From Nitrosomonadales bacterium (GTDB taxonomy: Bacteria; Pseudomonadota; Gammaproteobacteria; Burkholderiales; Gallionellaceae), in assembly GCA_016214695.1 (NCBI GenBank), contig JACRNY010000001.1:620001-684000 (forward strand): a stretch of DNA of 64,000 bases. Direction: 5' to 3'. Positions within the stretch are counted from its first letter, which is position 1. The number at the start of each line of letters is the position of its first letter. This document shows positions 1 through 8,008 of the stretch, piece by piece. The notes below the pieces were generated by a model that searched no databases, had not been told where the DNA came from, and saw nothing but the letters and a program-made list of their open reading frames with translations. The position numbers and the translations under genes are program-made.

Positions 1-20
1 GGTTTTGTCTGCTGACTCAT
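1..20 (-). CDS. 5' end of a third CBASS operon gene (cut by window edge), probably cap6/TRIP13-like ATPase
   Basis: An ATG on the minus strand overlaps the HORMA gene stop as ATGA, preceded by AGGAG about seven bases upstream. Only the codons for M-S-Q-Q-T-K are inside the window. Known type III CBASS operons run CD-NTase, HORMA, TRIP13-like AAA+ ATPase, effector, so the most likely product is the Cap6 remodeller that disassembles the HORMA/CD-NTase complex. The sequence itself only shows a coupled start; the identity is inferred from position. Confidence 0.5.
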
Positions 21-535
21 AAAAAGCTCCTAACACTGGCGCGACCGAGCGAACGACCGCCAGATGAATAAGTTTTGTCGTCGACGAAGTATCCACCTTC
101 GACTTGCGGCTCATCTGCACCTGTGCGCTGGATCGGCAATTGTTGTTTAATTGTTTCACGCTCTGATGCCGAGAGTTCAAGCCATGCGGTGGTATAGGTT
201 AAGTAACTGTAGAACGAAGCCCCAGCGATGTTTGCGCCTGGTAGAACGCGTCCAGGATCGTCGTCATTTTCGCTATTAGCGAGTTCTTTGGCGGTATAAC
301 GCAACGTCGGTACAATCCAGTTGCCATTGCGCCTAAAACCATAGGTCACGCTTTCAAGATAGCCTTGTCGTAGCAGTTCAGTAGCCTCGCCTTCGTATTG
401 TTCGATTTGCGCATCCGACAGCGCGCCGTACAGTCTCTGTATTCGCTTTAGGTCGGTAGCGACCTTAGCTGCCAAATGCCGAGCATGGGTCAAAGTGAAG
501 GTCTTAGTTTCAGTGGTAGTGAAGCTGTAGCTCAT
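17..535 (-). CDS. cap7: Bacterial HORMA domain protein of CBASS (Cap7, HORMA1 family)
   Basis: A 172-residue protein that by recall closely resembles the HORMA protein of the E. coli MS115-1 type III CBASS. Shared features are the start with a Thr-rich strand followed by THARHLAAKVATDLKR, the central GFRRNGNWIVPTLRYTA, GASFYSYLTY, and the C-terminal KTYSSGGRSLGRASVR. In that family the HORMA protein binds a closure peptide from phage proteins and activates the partner CD-NTase. The gene starts five bases after the cdnC stop, with its AAGGAT ribosome site inside the cdnC end, and overlaps the next gene as ATGA. It is therefore the second gene of a tightly coupled operon. Base composition is clearly lower in GC than the core genes to the right. 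Confidence 0.93.
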   Translation of the reverse strand: MSYSFTTTETKTFTLTHARHLAAKVATDLKRIQRLYGALSDAQIEQYEGEATELLRQGYLESVTYGFRRNGNWIVPTLRYTAKELANSENDDDPGRVLPGANIAGASFYSYLTYTTAWLELSASERETIKQQLPIQRTGADEPQVEGGYFVDDKTYSSGGRSLGRASVRSFL

Positions 536-540
536 GATCT

Positions 541-1506
541 TTATCCTTGAAATGCCGAACCGAATACTTTTTGCCAGTAGTACACCGTTAATTCCTTGGT
601 TGGTGCGGCAAGTGCTGAGTCGATAGCTTCACCTGCGTCCAGCGCAGCTTCAACAATAATATCTGCGTTGTTGGCGGTATAGAGGCTGGCCACATTGTTT
701 GTGGAATTGATTGGGTCGATGATCTGCACTGGATGGTCAAACTCATCCACTTCCGACGCTTCGTAGTGATCATCAAAAACTATGCGTTCGCGCATATTGC
801 TCTGTGCCACATACGTGAAGAAAGCTTGTAGTGCCTCCGGATAGTCGGAGAAATTCACGCCGTTATCACATAGTTTTGCGAGAATCATTTCGATCATAAA
901 TGATTTGAAGCGGAAGTCTTCGCGCTCCTGCTTTATGCGACGTGCCCAGAATTTCACCAGTCGCACAACTTGGGCAAAGTGTGTCTGTTGTGATTGTTTA
1001 CGCTTGCGTGCAAATTCTAAATGCAGTGGGATGCTGGTTTCCAGCAATGACCCATCGTCTTGGCTAACCAAGTTACCGCGCCAATCGGGAAGACCTGCGT
1101 ATAAAACGGGTACCACGTCCACATCTAAGCCGGAGCCACGGAATGAAACCGTGACAGAATATGTCTGCGGTTTCACTTGATCTGGAGAGAAATTTGGAAA
1201 GGCTCCGCGCAGCCGAGTTGCAATATAGTCAAGAAGCGCACGAACATCTTTAGGCGCATCGGGGCCGCTGATATAAACAGCCATGTCGATATCGTTAATT
1301 GACCGAAGGGCAGTCCCCTTGGCGAGGCTGCCCGACAACTGCATCCGCTTTAGAGAAAAGTCTGGATGATCCTCTAGATAACCTTCGAGTTTTTCTCTCA
1401 GGCGTTGAGCTTGGGCGCGATATTCATCGGCTTTGGCCTTCGGAAGATTAACCTTCTCCTCGGCAAATCGGACAAGGTCTCGATGGTCTATATGTAATCT
1501 TGACAT
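541..1506 (-). CDS. cdnC: CD-NTase of the CdnC type, CBASS cyclic oligonucleotide synthase
   Basis: A 321-residue nucleotidyltransferase. The Pol-beta core is visible: GSLAKGTALRSINDIDMAV near residues 59-77 holds the GS motif and the first two metal aspartates, and DVDVVPV near 130 supplies the third. The C-terminal half (helical OAS-like region, ending YYWQKVFGSAFQG) follows the pattern of E. coli MS115-1 CdnC, which makes cyclic tri-AMP when bound by its HORMA partner. The ATG at 1506 is chosen over the GTG three bases upstream because AAGGAA lies seven bases before it. It is the first gene of the operon and divergent from capH. The second messenger is inferred from the subfamily. The effector (NucC in the best-known systems) would lie beyond the window edge. 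Confidence 0.93.
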   Translation of the reverse strand: MSRLHIDHRDLVRFAEEKVNLPKAKADEYRAQAQRLREKLEGYLEDHPDFSLKRMQLSGSLAKGTALRSINDIDMAVYISGPDAPKDVRALLDYIATRLRGAFPNFSPDQVKPQTYSVTVSFRGSGLDVDVVPVLYAGLPDWRGNLVSQDDGSLLETSIPLHLEFARKRKQSQQTHFAQVVRLVKFWARRIKQEREDFRFKSFMIEMILAKLCDNGVNFSDYPEALQAFFTYVAQSNMRERIVFDDHYEASEVDEFDHPVQIIDPINSTNNVASLYTANNADIIVEAALDAGEAIDSALAAPTKELTVYYWQKVFGSAFQG

Positions 1507-1593
1507 CACAGCTTCCTTTCTATAAGCAGTTGTTTTAGTGGGCTGAGCGATCCATGTCGAACAAGTCAGCGTATCAACAAGCCATAATTAAAA

Positions 1594-1609
1594 GTTCGGA
1601 ATAGCGAAC
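1594..1609. promoter_or_regulatory. Candidate CapH operator in the cdnC/capH divergent region
   Basis: The 200-base gap between the divergent cdnC and capH starts carries a perfect inverted repeat GTTCG-GAATAG-CGAAC. Its left half, within AAAGTTCGG, recurs at 1650-1658, again preceded by ATTAAAA. A repeated palindromic half-site between a repressor gene and its target operon is what an XRE-type autoregulated operator would look like. That CapH binds here is inferred. Confidence 0.45.
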
Positions 1610-1706
1610 AATGATGGATGCTACGCCTAATCTTGTGAATGTCAATTAAAAAGTTCGGTATCGTGGTACTATTCCAATATCGCATTGCTAGAAAGGAAAC
1701 ACGACA

Positions 1707-2030
1707 ATGGCGACCCGTCTTGGCGAAAAGCTACGCGAACTACGTAAGGAGCGGCAGTTGACGCTTGAAAAATTGGCTGATCTTGCTGATATGAGCAAGA
1801 GCTATTTGTGGGAACTCGAGAACCGCGAGTCTCAACGGCCATCTGCAGAAAAACTCACCGCGTTGGCTGATGTACTGGGTGTTACCACCGCCTACTTCAT
1901 CGAAGAAGATGTGCGTGCTCCAGAAGAGCGGCATTTGGATGATGCATTTTTTCGGGGCTATCAAAAGCTTGAACCAGATGCAAAAGAGCAGCTTCGAAAA
2001 ATACTAAGCACCTTCAAGAAGACCTCGTAA
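1707..2030 (+). CDS. capH: XRE-family HTH repressor, CapH-type CBASS regulator
   Basis: A 107-residue protein with an N-terminal Cro/CI-type helix-turn-helix (about residues 5-60, with LTLEKLADLADMSKSYLWEL as the HTH core) and a short C-terminal helical tail. In described CBASS operons CapH represses the core genes and is cleaved by the metallopeptidase CapP after DNA damage. This gene is divergent from cdnC and its TAA stop overlaps the capP start by one base (TAATG), so the pair is translationally coupled. An AAGGAAA ribosome site lies eight bases before the ATG. The HTH call is certain; the CapH role comes from the gene pairing and the CBASS context. Confidence 0.82.
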   Translation: MATRLGEKLRELRKERQLTLEKLADLADMSKSYLWELENRESQRPSAEKLTALADVLGVTTAYFIEEDVRAPEERHLDDAFFRGYQKLEPDAKEQLRKILSTFKKTS

Positions 2031-2878
2031 TGAGCGAGGTTTGGACCCCAAAGAGAGCAGCTAACCACTTGGTAAGGCTGGTAGAGGCATTTAGCTCTGC
2101 ACATGGGGTAGACCGTTTTCCTGTGGAAATCTCACCTCTCGCCTTGGATGCTGCACGCATTTTGGGTTGGAATGACCCTATCACAAAGGTTCAATCAGCT
2201 GCGATCAAAGGGTTTGATGGAGCACTGTTTCCTGGTGAAGGAAAAAAGGAATGGCTACTCCTGTACAACAGCGAGATATCATCAACCGGGCGTGTGCGCT
2301 TCACGCAGGCACATGAACTTGGGCACTATATTCTTCACAGGCAAATTCGAGAATCTTTCCAATGCAGCAGTGCTGACATGTTGAACTGGTCACAGGATGA
2401 TCGGGACATCGAGGCACAAGCTGATCTATTTTCATCCTATTTGCTGATGCCACTGGATGACTATCGCAAACAAGTAGGTTCTACTATTGATGTAGATCTT
2501 TTTGGACATTGTGCAGACCGCTATGGGGTTTCATTGACTGCCGCTATTTTGAAGTGGTTGCAATATACCGATGAAAAGGCCGTGCTAGTTATCTCGAATG
2601 ACGGGTTTATCAACTGGTCATGGTCAAGCGATCCAGCTGCCAAGGCTGGAGCATTCTTCCGGACTCGTAAAAGCGTCATTCCTGTTCCAAATGGATCGTT
2701 GGCATGCGACCAAACTATTACACACAACAGACAGGGGATAGAGGTTCCCGCCTCTGTTTGGTTTCCTTACGCAGATCCGCATATCACATTACGAGAAATG
2801 AAGATCCATGCCGAGCAATATGATGAAGTAATAAGTTTGCTTATTCTTCCGCGTCCTGCCACCGTTTGGCAGGCGTGA
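2030..2878 (+). CDS. capP: ImmA/IrrE-family zinc metallopeptidase, CapP-type CBASS regulator
   Basis: A 282-residue protein. HELGHYILHR (HExxH zinc site) is near residues 93-102 and is followed by an EAQADLFSSYLLMP motif that provides the third ligand helix of the ImmA/IrrE fold. The C-terminal 130 residues are a separate region of the kind that senses a signal in this family. In characterised systems CapP is switched on by DNA damage signals (reported as single-stranded DNA) and cuts CapH, releasing CBASS expression. It overlaps capH by one base. Nothing lies directly downstream on the same strand, so the pair is a two-gene unit. Confidence 0.85.
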   Translation: MSEVWTPKRAANHLVRLVEAFSSAHGVDRFPVEISPLALDAARILGWNDPITKVQSAAIKGFDGALFPGEGKKEWLLLYNSEISSTGRVRFTQAHELGHYILHRQIRESFQCSSADMLNWSQDDRDIEAQADLFSSYLLMPLDDYRKQVGSTIDVDLFGHCADRYGVSLTAAILKWLQYTDEKAVLVISNDGFINWSWSSDPAAKAGAFFRTRKSVIPVPNGSLACDQTITHNRQGIEVPASVWFPYADPHITLREMKIHAEQYDEVISLLILPRPATVWQA

Positions 2879-3168
2879 ACCATCGAGTGGCTCTATGTGC
2901 AAAGACGCCGTCAACCGCGATTTCAGGTACTCAACTCAAGAGCGTGGAGTCTAAACTAAACTTGCCCAATAACGCTCCTTAACCGGGAGGTCCCCGGCCC
3001 CCAATTTAGTCAGTCGACGATATTTAGCGCCAACGTGAATAAGTGGGCTGCGCGCTGAATATTTCTTCACCCCAGAAATAATGCTGAACCGCCACAGCCT
3101 CTTTTGCTAAGAAAGACGAACCAAGCATTGTTGAATTGTTTCCAAGCTCACCGTTGGTGATTCGATAT

Positions 3169-3207
3169 AAACAAAGAGGGAGAGCCAGATGCTCTCCCTC
3201 TTTGTTT
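3169..3207. terminator. Strong hairpin, probably a bidirectional terminator
   Basis: The arms AAACAAAGAGGGAGAG (3169-3184) and its exact complement at 3192-3207 form a stem of 16 bp, extended to 17 by a C-G pair, around a five-base loop. A/T-rich ends on both sides (TTTGTTT) allow termination in either direction. It sits 158 bases past the sodB stop and about 290 bases past the capP stop, and may serve both. Confidence 0.7.
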
Positions 3208-3273
3208 ACCACCGTTACAGGCCTTGTGAAATCAAGGCGTCATAACCTTAAATATTGCCAACTAGCCTCTCTG

Positions 3274-3341
3274 AGTTACGAATATATTATTGGCTGTGTC
3301 TCCACAGTTACGCATATATTCTGCAAGTTACGGATATATTC
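3274..3341. repeat. Three direct copies of AGTTACGNATATATT
   Basis: Copies lie at 3274-3288, 3306-3320 and 3326-3340. They are identical except at the eighth base (A, C, G), and the last two also share a following C. Spacings are 32 and 20 bases. The array lies between the hairpin at 3169 and the sodB stop, at the probable island edge. Function is unknown; array-type protein binding sites of a mobile element end or of a regulator are both possible. Confidence 0.75.
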
Positions 3342-3364
3342 TCGCCAAACATCTGCCGTCGAAA

Positions 3365-3949
3365 TCAGGCGAAGTTCTTCGCCACGAAATCCCAGTTCAC
3401 CAAGTTGTTCAGGAAGGTCTCGACGAACTTCGGACGCAGGTTGCGGTAGTCGATGTAGTAGGCGTGCTCCCACACGTCCACGCACAGCAGTGCCTTGTCG
3501 CCGGTGGTCAGCGGCGTGCCGGCAGCGCCCATGTTGACGATGTCCAGCGAACCGTCGGCCTTTTTCACCAGCCAGGTCCAGCCGGAACCGAAGTTGCCCA
3601 CGGCCGAGGTCTGGAAGGCCTTCTTGAAGTCGTCCAGCGAGCCCCATTTTTTGTTGATGGCATCCGCCAGCGCGCTGGTCGGTGCACCGCCGCCCTGCGG
3701 CTTCATGCAGCTCCAGAAGAAGGTGTGGTTCCACACTTGCGCGGAGTTGTTGTAGATGCCGCCGGCCGGCGCCTTCTTGATGATGGCTTCCAGATCCAGA
3801 TTCTCGTATTCGGTACCCTTGATCAGGTTGTTCAGGTTGGTGACATAGGCCTGATGGTGCTTGGCGTAGTGGTAATCGAAGGTCTCGGCGGACATGTGCG
3901 GCGCGAGCGCCTCGCGGGGATATGGCAGCGGGGGCAATTGATGTTCCAT
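3365..3949 (-). CDS. sodB: Iron superoxide dismutase
   Basis: A 194-residue cytoplasmic enzyme that disproportionates superoxide. Metal ligands are His27 (DYHYAKHHQ), His75 (WNHTFFW), Asp158 and His162 (DVWEHAYYIDY). Gln71 in AQVWNH is the active-site glutamine typical of iron enzymes rather than manganese ones. Length is normal for the family. GGAGACC precedes the ATG. It is a single gene divergent from lipA, with an IscR-like dyad over its probable promoter. Confidence 0.97.
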   Translation of the reverse strand: MEHQLPPLPYPREALAPHMSAETFDYHYAKHHQAYVTNLNNLIKGTEYENLDLEAIIKKAPAGGIYNNSAQVWNHTFFWSCMKPQGGGAPTSALADAINKKWGSLDDFKKAFQTSAVGNFGSGWTWLVKKADGSLDIVNMGAAGTPLTTGDKALLCVDVWEHAYYIDYRNLRPKFVETFLNNLVNWDFVAKNFA

Positions 3950-4007
3950 GGCGGTCTCCTGATCTATTGTTGGTGATATGGGAATGGCTTAACCATTGGG
4001 ATGCAAT

Positions 4008-4032
4008 ATACCATACTTTTCTAGTTGGGTAT
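4008..4032 (-). promoter_or_regulatory. IscR-like (Rrf2) operator over the sodB promoter
   Basis: A 25-base imperfect dyad with arms ATACCATACT and AGTTGGGTAT around a five-base A/T-rich centre. It agrees at about 20 of 25 positions with the E. coli IscR type 1 consensus as I recall it. A TATATT-like -10 for leftward transcription overlaps its edge at 4005-4010, so a bound protein would block sodB. The match is visible; the regulator identity is inferred. Confidence 0.42.
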
Positions 4033-4087
4033 TATTTATCCTTGCATGCTACAGGGTTTAACAACGATTTAGAACCCGACTGTCGCG

Positions 4088-5038
4088 ATGTTTTACAATT
4101 CGCCCATGAGTGAACACAAACAAACCGGCGCGGCCAAAACCGCGCGCAACCCCATCAAGATCGTGCCCCTGCAGGAACGCCTGCGCAAACCGCAGTGGAT
4201 ACGCGTCAAGTCCGGCAGCGGCGCCGGCTACAACGAAGTGAAGCGCATGCTGCGCGAGAACCAGCTCCACACCGTGTGCGAGGAGGCCTCCTGCCCCAAC
4301 ATCGGCGAATGCTTCAGCAAAGGCACGGCCAGCTTCATGATCCTGGGCGACGTGTGTACACGGCGCTGTCCGTTCTGCGATGTGGCACACGGCAAGCCGC
4401 TGCCGCCCGATGCCGACGAACCGCAGAACCTGGCGCGTTCCATCGGCCTGCTCAAACTCAGATATGTCGTGATCACCAGCGTGGACCGTGACGACCTGCG
4501 CGACGGCGGCGCCCAGCATTTCGCCGACTGCCTCACCGCCATCCGCGCCTCCTCGCCCGCCACCAAACTGGAGATACTGGTGCCGGATTTCCGCGGTCGC
4601 CTGGATGTGGCGCTGGATGCACTGGCCTCCAGCCTGCCCGACGTGCTCAACCACAATCTGGAGACGGTGCCGCGCCTGTACCCGCTGGCCCGTCCCGGCG
4701 CCGACTACGCGCATTCGCTCAAGCTGCTGAAAGAATTCAAGGCGCGCTTCCCGCAGGTGACGACCAAATCCGGCCTGATGCTGGGGCTGGGCGAGACCGA
4801 CGAGGAAGTGCTGCAGGTGATGCGCGATTTGCGCGCGCACGATGTGGAGATGCTCACGCTGGGGCAATACCTGCAACCTTCCGATGGTCATCTGCCGGTG
4901 TTGCGCTACGTCACGCCGGAGACATTCAGGATGTTCGAGGAAGCCGCGAAGGAGATGGGTTTCTCGCATGCCGCCTGCGCGCCCATGGTGCGCTCGAGCT
5001 ATTTCGCAGATGTGCAAGCGGAACAGGCCGGGGTCTGA
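4088..5038 (+). CDS. lipA: Lipoyl synthase
   Basis: A 316-residue radical-SAM enzyme that inserts two sulfurs into octanoyl groups on lipoyl domains. The auxiliary cluster motif [13 protein letters not shown] (CX4CX5C) and the radical-SAM motif [10 protein letters not shown] (CX3CX2C) are both present. Two starts are possible: the ATG at 4088 or a second at 4106 (MSEHKQ). Neither has a clear ribosome site, so the longer form is listed. lipB is not adjacent, unlike in many proteobacteria. Confidence 0.97.
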   Translation: MFYNSPMSEHKQTGAAKTARNPIKIVPLQERLRKPQWIRVKSGSGAGYNEVKRMLRENQLHTVCEEASCPNIGECFSKGTASFMILGDVCTRRCPFCDVAHGKPLPPDADEPQNLARSIGLLKLRYVVITSVDRDDLRDGGAQHFADCLTAIRASSPATKLEILVPDFRGRLDVALDALASSLPDVLNHNLETVPRLYPLARPGADYAHSLKLLKEFKARFPQVTTKSGLMLGLGETDEEVLQVMRDLRAHDVEMLTLGQYLQPSDGHLPVLRYVTPETFRMFEEAAKEMGFSHAACAPMVRSSYFADVQAEQAGV

Positions 5039-5191
5039 AAGCGCATTACCCTTCTGCAGCTACTGTTTTACCAAAATCCATCACCGTCAATCCGGTTGAA
5101 TTCGCCACGCCACAGGTCTACATTGGTCCGTGCGGGCAAGGCATCCACTGCTTGCCCTGTCCTTTTCTTTCATTGCGTGAAGGAGACGATC

Positions 5192-5422
5192 ATGAACACA
5201 GCAGACATGATGATCCATGTGCAACCCTCACTGGACATACAGGCCCGTGCCGTTCTGGAAAAACAGTTACTGGGGCGTGTCGGCGTCGATTGCGCGGAGT
5301 TCAACCATTCACCGCACCCCTTTGCGCTGATGGTGAAGTACGACCCGGACGAAGTTGAAGGCATGGAGTTGTTGCAGATGGTGCGCCGGACCGACCCGGC
5401 CGCATTCATGGTAGGCCTGTGA
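5192..5422 (+). CDS. Small HMA-like ferredoxin-fold protein, function unknown
   Basis: A 76-residue protein started at the ATG with AAGGAGA upstream; a longer in-frame form lacks that signal. The order strand (MIHVQPSLD), helix (QARAVLEKQLLGRVGV), strand, turn and strand (FALMVKYDPDE), helix, short strand resembles the heavy-metal-associated fold. The CxxC metal motif is absent; the single Cys is at residue 34, with His39 and His42 close by. It is convergent with the TonB receptor. I do not recognise a named family. Confidence 0.7.
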   Translation: MNTADMMIHVQPSLDIQARAVLEKQLLGRVGVDCAEFNHSPHPFALMVKYDPDEVEGMELLQMVRRTDPAAFMVGL

Positions 5423-5429
5423 TCCGCCG

Positions 5430-7661
5430 CTAGAACTCCCCCAGCACCCCGAACGAGATCGGCAACACGAACGCATACACCGGGTCGCGCCTGGTGTAGC
5501 TCGGGTCGTAGCTGTAACCGACGACGTTCTTGCGCTGGTAGACGTTGTTCAGCTCGAAGTAGGTGCTCAGCTTCCAGCGGTCGAACACATAGTTGCGATC
5601 CACGCGCAGATCGAGGCGGTGATACACCGGCAGCGTGCCCGAGTTCACCCCCGCATAGACGGGGATGGGCCGCCCGTCCGGATAGGTGCCGCTGGTACCG
5701 AGGATGGGTGTGTAAGGCGTGCCGGAGTGATAGTTCCACTTCATGCCGAACGACCACGCCTCCGACAATTTGTAAGCCCCCACCAATGTCGTGTTGACCG
5801 GCTGGTCGTACTGGAAGCGGAAGGCTTCGCCGGTCACATCGTTGCGCCGCGACGATCTGGCCAGGTTGAGCACGAACCAGCCCGAGAGCCGGTCAGTCTC
5901 CTCTTTCTTGATCAGCAATTCGAGACCGTAGGCTTTGCCGCTCGCCGCGTTGATGTAGTTGAGCAGCGGATCGCTGATGACCAGATTGCCGAACTTCTTG
6001 TAGTAGGCCTCTGTCTTCCAGTTCCAGTCCGCATTCACCTTCTGCGCGATGCCCACCACACTATGGTCGGCACGGATGTGGCCGAGCCTGGGATTGCCGA
6101 ACTGGCGCACCACCTGTTCGCCGGTCGGCATCTGGTTGTGCCGTCCCCAGCCCGCCGTCAGCAGCATGTCCCTGCTCCATTCCCATTCGATGCCGACGCG
6201 CGGCTCGGTATAGTCGCGGCGCAGGTAGTTCTCCGCACTGCGGCGCACACCGCCTACCAGAGTGACGCCTTCCAGCACGCGCTTGCGGTCCTGCAGCGAG
6301 AGGCTCCAGGCGTTGCTGGTGAAATCGTCCGTCAGTTGCTTGCGCGTCGCGGTAGTCAGATCGCAATTGGGTTCGAACTGGGTGCAGGGTGCGTTCTTGT
6401 AATCGGCGTTGATCTTGACCCTGGCATTGATGAACTCGACCCCCAGCGACAGTTCATGGCCGTCGCTGATGTCCATGCGCGTCTGCTCGCGCAGGATGAG
6501 GTTCTCCTGAGTGAAGGTGAGTTCGCCTGCCGTGCCGATGCGGCTGCTCGAACGGCGATAGGTTCGTTCCAGCGCCAGCATGTTGAACGCCGTATCCGAC
6601 ACGATGGTATCCAGCACCATCCCCTGCATCGAATTTTCGTCCGACAGCGAGGAATCGCCGGCCAGCACCGGCTCCATCTGTGCGGTCTCGGAACTCGCCG
6701 CGATATTCAGTTTGAGCGAATCGGCCGCCCCGTGCAGATGCAGCGACAGGCGGTTGGCCTCGTTCAGCTGCCACAGGTACTTGCCCTGGTAGTCCCAATA
6801 ATTGGGGATCTGCACGGTCACGCCGTCCTGCTCGATCTCCTTGATCAGCAAGTCGATGTAGCTGCGCCGCGCCGCGAAGTAGAACGACTGGTTCTCGCCC
6901 TGCGGTCCTTCGACCAGAAAGTCCGCGCCCATCAGGTTGACGTTCACCTTGCCGCCCAGCCTGTCCTTGCGCGGCTCGCGCAGGGCGACATCGATGACCG
7001 CGCCGGTGACATTGCCGTAGTGCGGACTGAACGCCGCCGCATACAGATCGAAACCCTCGATCAGGTCGGCATTGAACACACTGATGGCGCCGTAGTGGAA
7101 CAGCTTGCCGATGTAGAGATCGTCGACGTAATAGGCGTTGTCGCCGGGCCCGGAGCCGCGCACCGCCGGCGCGCTGCTGCCGTTCACGGTGGCCACGCCG
7201 GGCAGGCTCTGCAGGCCGCGCAAGGGATCGCCGCTGGAACCGGCGAGCTGGCGCAGGGTCTTGCCGCTGATGACGCTCTTGCTCACCCGCTCGGGGGCGC
7301 GCTGGGCAGTCACCACCATCTCGCCCAGAGTCTCCGGCACACGCAGATAAAAGACGGGAGCTGGCGATGCAGCACCCTGCGCAAGTTTTACTTCGATGGA
7401 GACCGGATTGCCCATTCCCGGCAAGACGGCGATCAGGCTATAGGTGCCAGCAGCGGGAAGGTCGAGATGGAACTGTCCCTTCGCGTCGGAAAGGGCGGAG
7501 ATGGATGGATGGCCTTGAACCGAGACCTGCACGCCGGGCAACGGACGCCTTGCGCCTCTTTCCAGCACCGCCCCGCTGACCGTCCATTCCGCGGCGACGG
7601 CGGGAACGGCCTGAAGCACACTGAAAAGACCAGCAAAAAGCAGCCAGCCGAAACGCAGCAA
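5430..7661 (-). CDS. TonB-dependent outer-membrane receptor with N-terminal carboxypeptidase-regulatory-like domain
   Basis: A 743-residue protein with a signal peptide (about residues 1-24), a beta-sandwich domain of the carboxypeptidase-D regulatory type (27-105), a TonB-box-like stretch MVVTAQRAP (about 115), a plug domain and a long beta-barrel ending in phenylalanine. The substrate cannot be read from the sequence; receptors of this layout often import siderophores or polysaccharide-type ligands. The start is TTG at 7661, because a TGA lies in the same frame two codons upstream. That TGA is the stop of the preceding small gene, so translation is probably coupled. Confidence 0.88.
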   Translation of the reverse strand: MLRFGWLLFAGLFSVLQAVPAVAAEWTVSGAVLERGARRPLPGVQVSVQGHPSISALSDAKGQFHLDLPAAGTYSLIAVLPGMGNPVSIEVKLAQGAASPAPVFYLRVPETLGEMVVTAQRAPERVSKSVISGKTLRQLAGSSGDPLRGLQSLPGVATVNGSSAPAVRGSGPGDNAYYVDDLYIGKLFHYGAISVFNADLIEGFDLYAAAFSPHYGNVTGAVIDVALREPRKDRLGGKVNVNLMGADFLVEGPQGENQSFYFAARRSYIDLLIKEIEQDGVTVQIPNYWDYQGKYLWQLNEANRLSLHLHGAADSLKLNIAASSETAQMEPVLAGDSSLSDENSMQGMVLDTIVSDTAFNMLALERTYRRSSSRIGTAGELTFTQENLILREQTRMDISDGHELSLGVEFINARVKINADYKNAPCTQFEPNCDLTTATRKQLTDDFTSNAWSLSLQDRKRVLEGVTLVGGVRRSAENYLRRDYTEPRVGIEWEWSRDMLLTAGWGRHNQMPTGEQVVRQFGNPRLGHIRADHSVVGIAQKVNADWNWKTEAYYKKFGNLVISDPLLNYINAASGKAYGLELLIKKEETDRLSGWFVLNLARSSRRNDVTGEAFRFQYDQPVNTTLVGAYKLSEAWSFGMKWNYHSGTPYTPILGTSGTYPDGRPIPVYAGVNSGTLPVYHRLDLRVDRNYVFDRWKLSTYFELNNVYQRKNVVGYSYDPSYTRRDPVYAFVLPISFGVLGEF

Positions 7662-7664
7662 CCC

Positions 7665-7877
7665 TCAGGCCTTCACGTTGATGACGGAACCTACTGCCTG
7701 ACCGCTGGTATTGACTGTCTGCTTCAGCGCCTCGTCAGCCGCCGCCTTGGTAGCGGCCGCGTCGTCGCGCACCTTCTCGTTCACCTTCTCCGCACTCACC
7801 CTTTCGGCCGGGGACTGCGGTTGCGGTTGAACCTGTGAGACATAGTTGCTTGCCAGATTGACGGGATTGGTAGCCAT
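7665..7877 (-). CDS. Small hydrophilic Ala-rich protein, unknown
   Basis: A 70-residue protein with a Pro/Gln-rich middle, a charged helical stretch (about 27-50) and a [12 protein letters not shown] end. It has no membrane segment. AAGGAG stands properly before the ATG. Its TGA is separated by one codon from the TTG start of the TonB receptor in the same frame, so the two form a coupled pair. I do not recognise the family. Confidence 0.65.
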   Translation of the reverse strand: MATNPVNLASNYVSQVQPQPQSPAERVSAEKVNEKVRDDAAATKAAADEALKQTVNTSGQAVGSVINVKA

Positions 7878-8008
7878 TTCACGCTCCTTGTCTATGCACC
7901 ATGATTGCGGCTGGAAACGCCTGCCGCCATAATGTGCAGGTTCATTCTACTCGCACCCACGCAGCAAATCACCCCCCGATCACCCTACGCACAGAAGGAC
8001 CTTATCCA

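Larger units (their letters stand above)
2879..3364. other. Intergenic stretch at the right edge of the CBASS island
   Basis: No convincing gene is present in these 486 bases; the short open frames lack ribosome sites. The stretch holds a GC-rich hairpin around 2980-3000, the strong 17-bp hairpin at 3169-3207 and three copies of a 15-base repeat at 3274-3341. The base composition changes here from the lower-GC island to the GC-rich core, so the island boundary probably lies in this stretch. Confidence 0.5.

Noticed and set aside
3274-3341. Short CRISPR-like array
   Set aside because: Only three 15-base units with unequal spacers of 17 and 5 bases and no cas genes; not a CRISPR.
5619-7838. 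Plus-strand open frame of 739 codons across the TonB receptor
   Set aside because: It is the shadow of the receptor on the other strand in GC-rich DNA: no ribosome site, no domain, biased composition.
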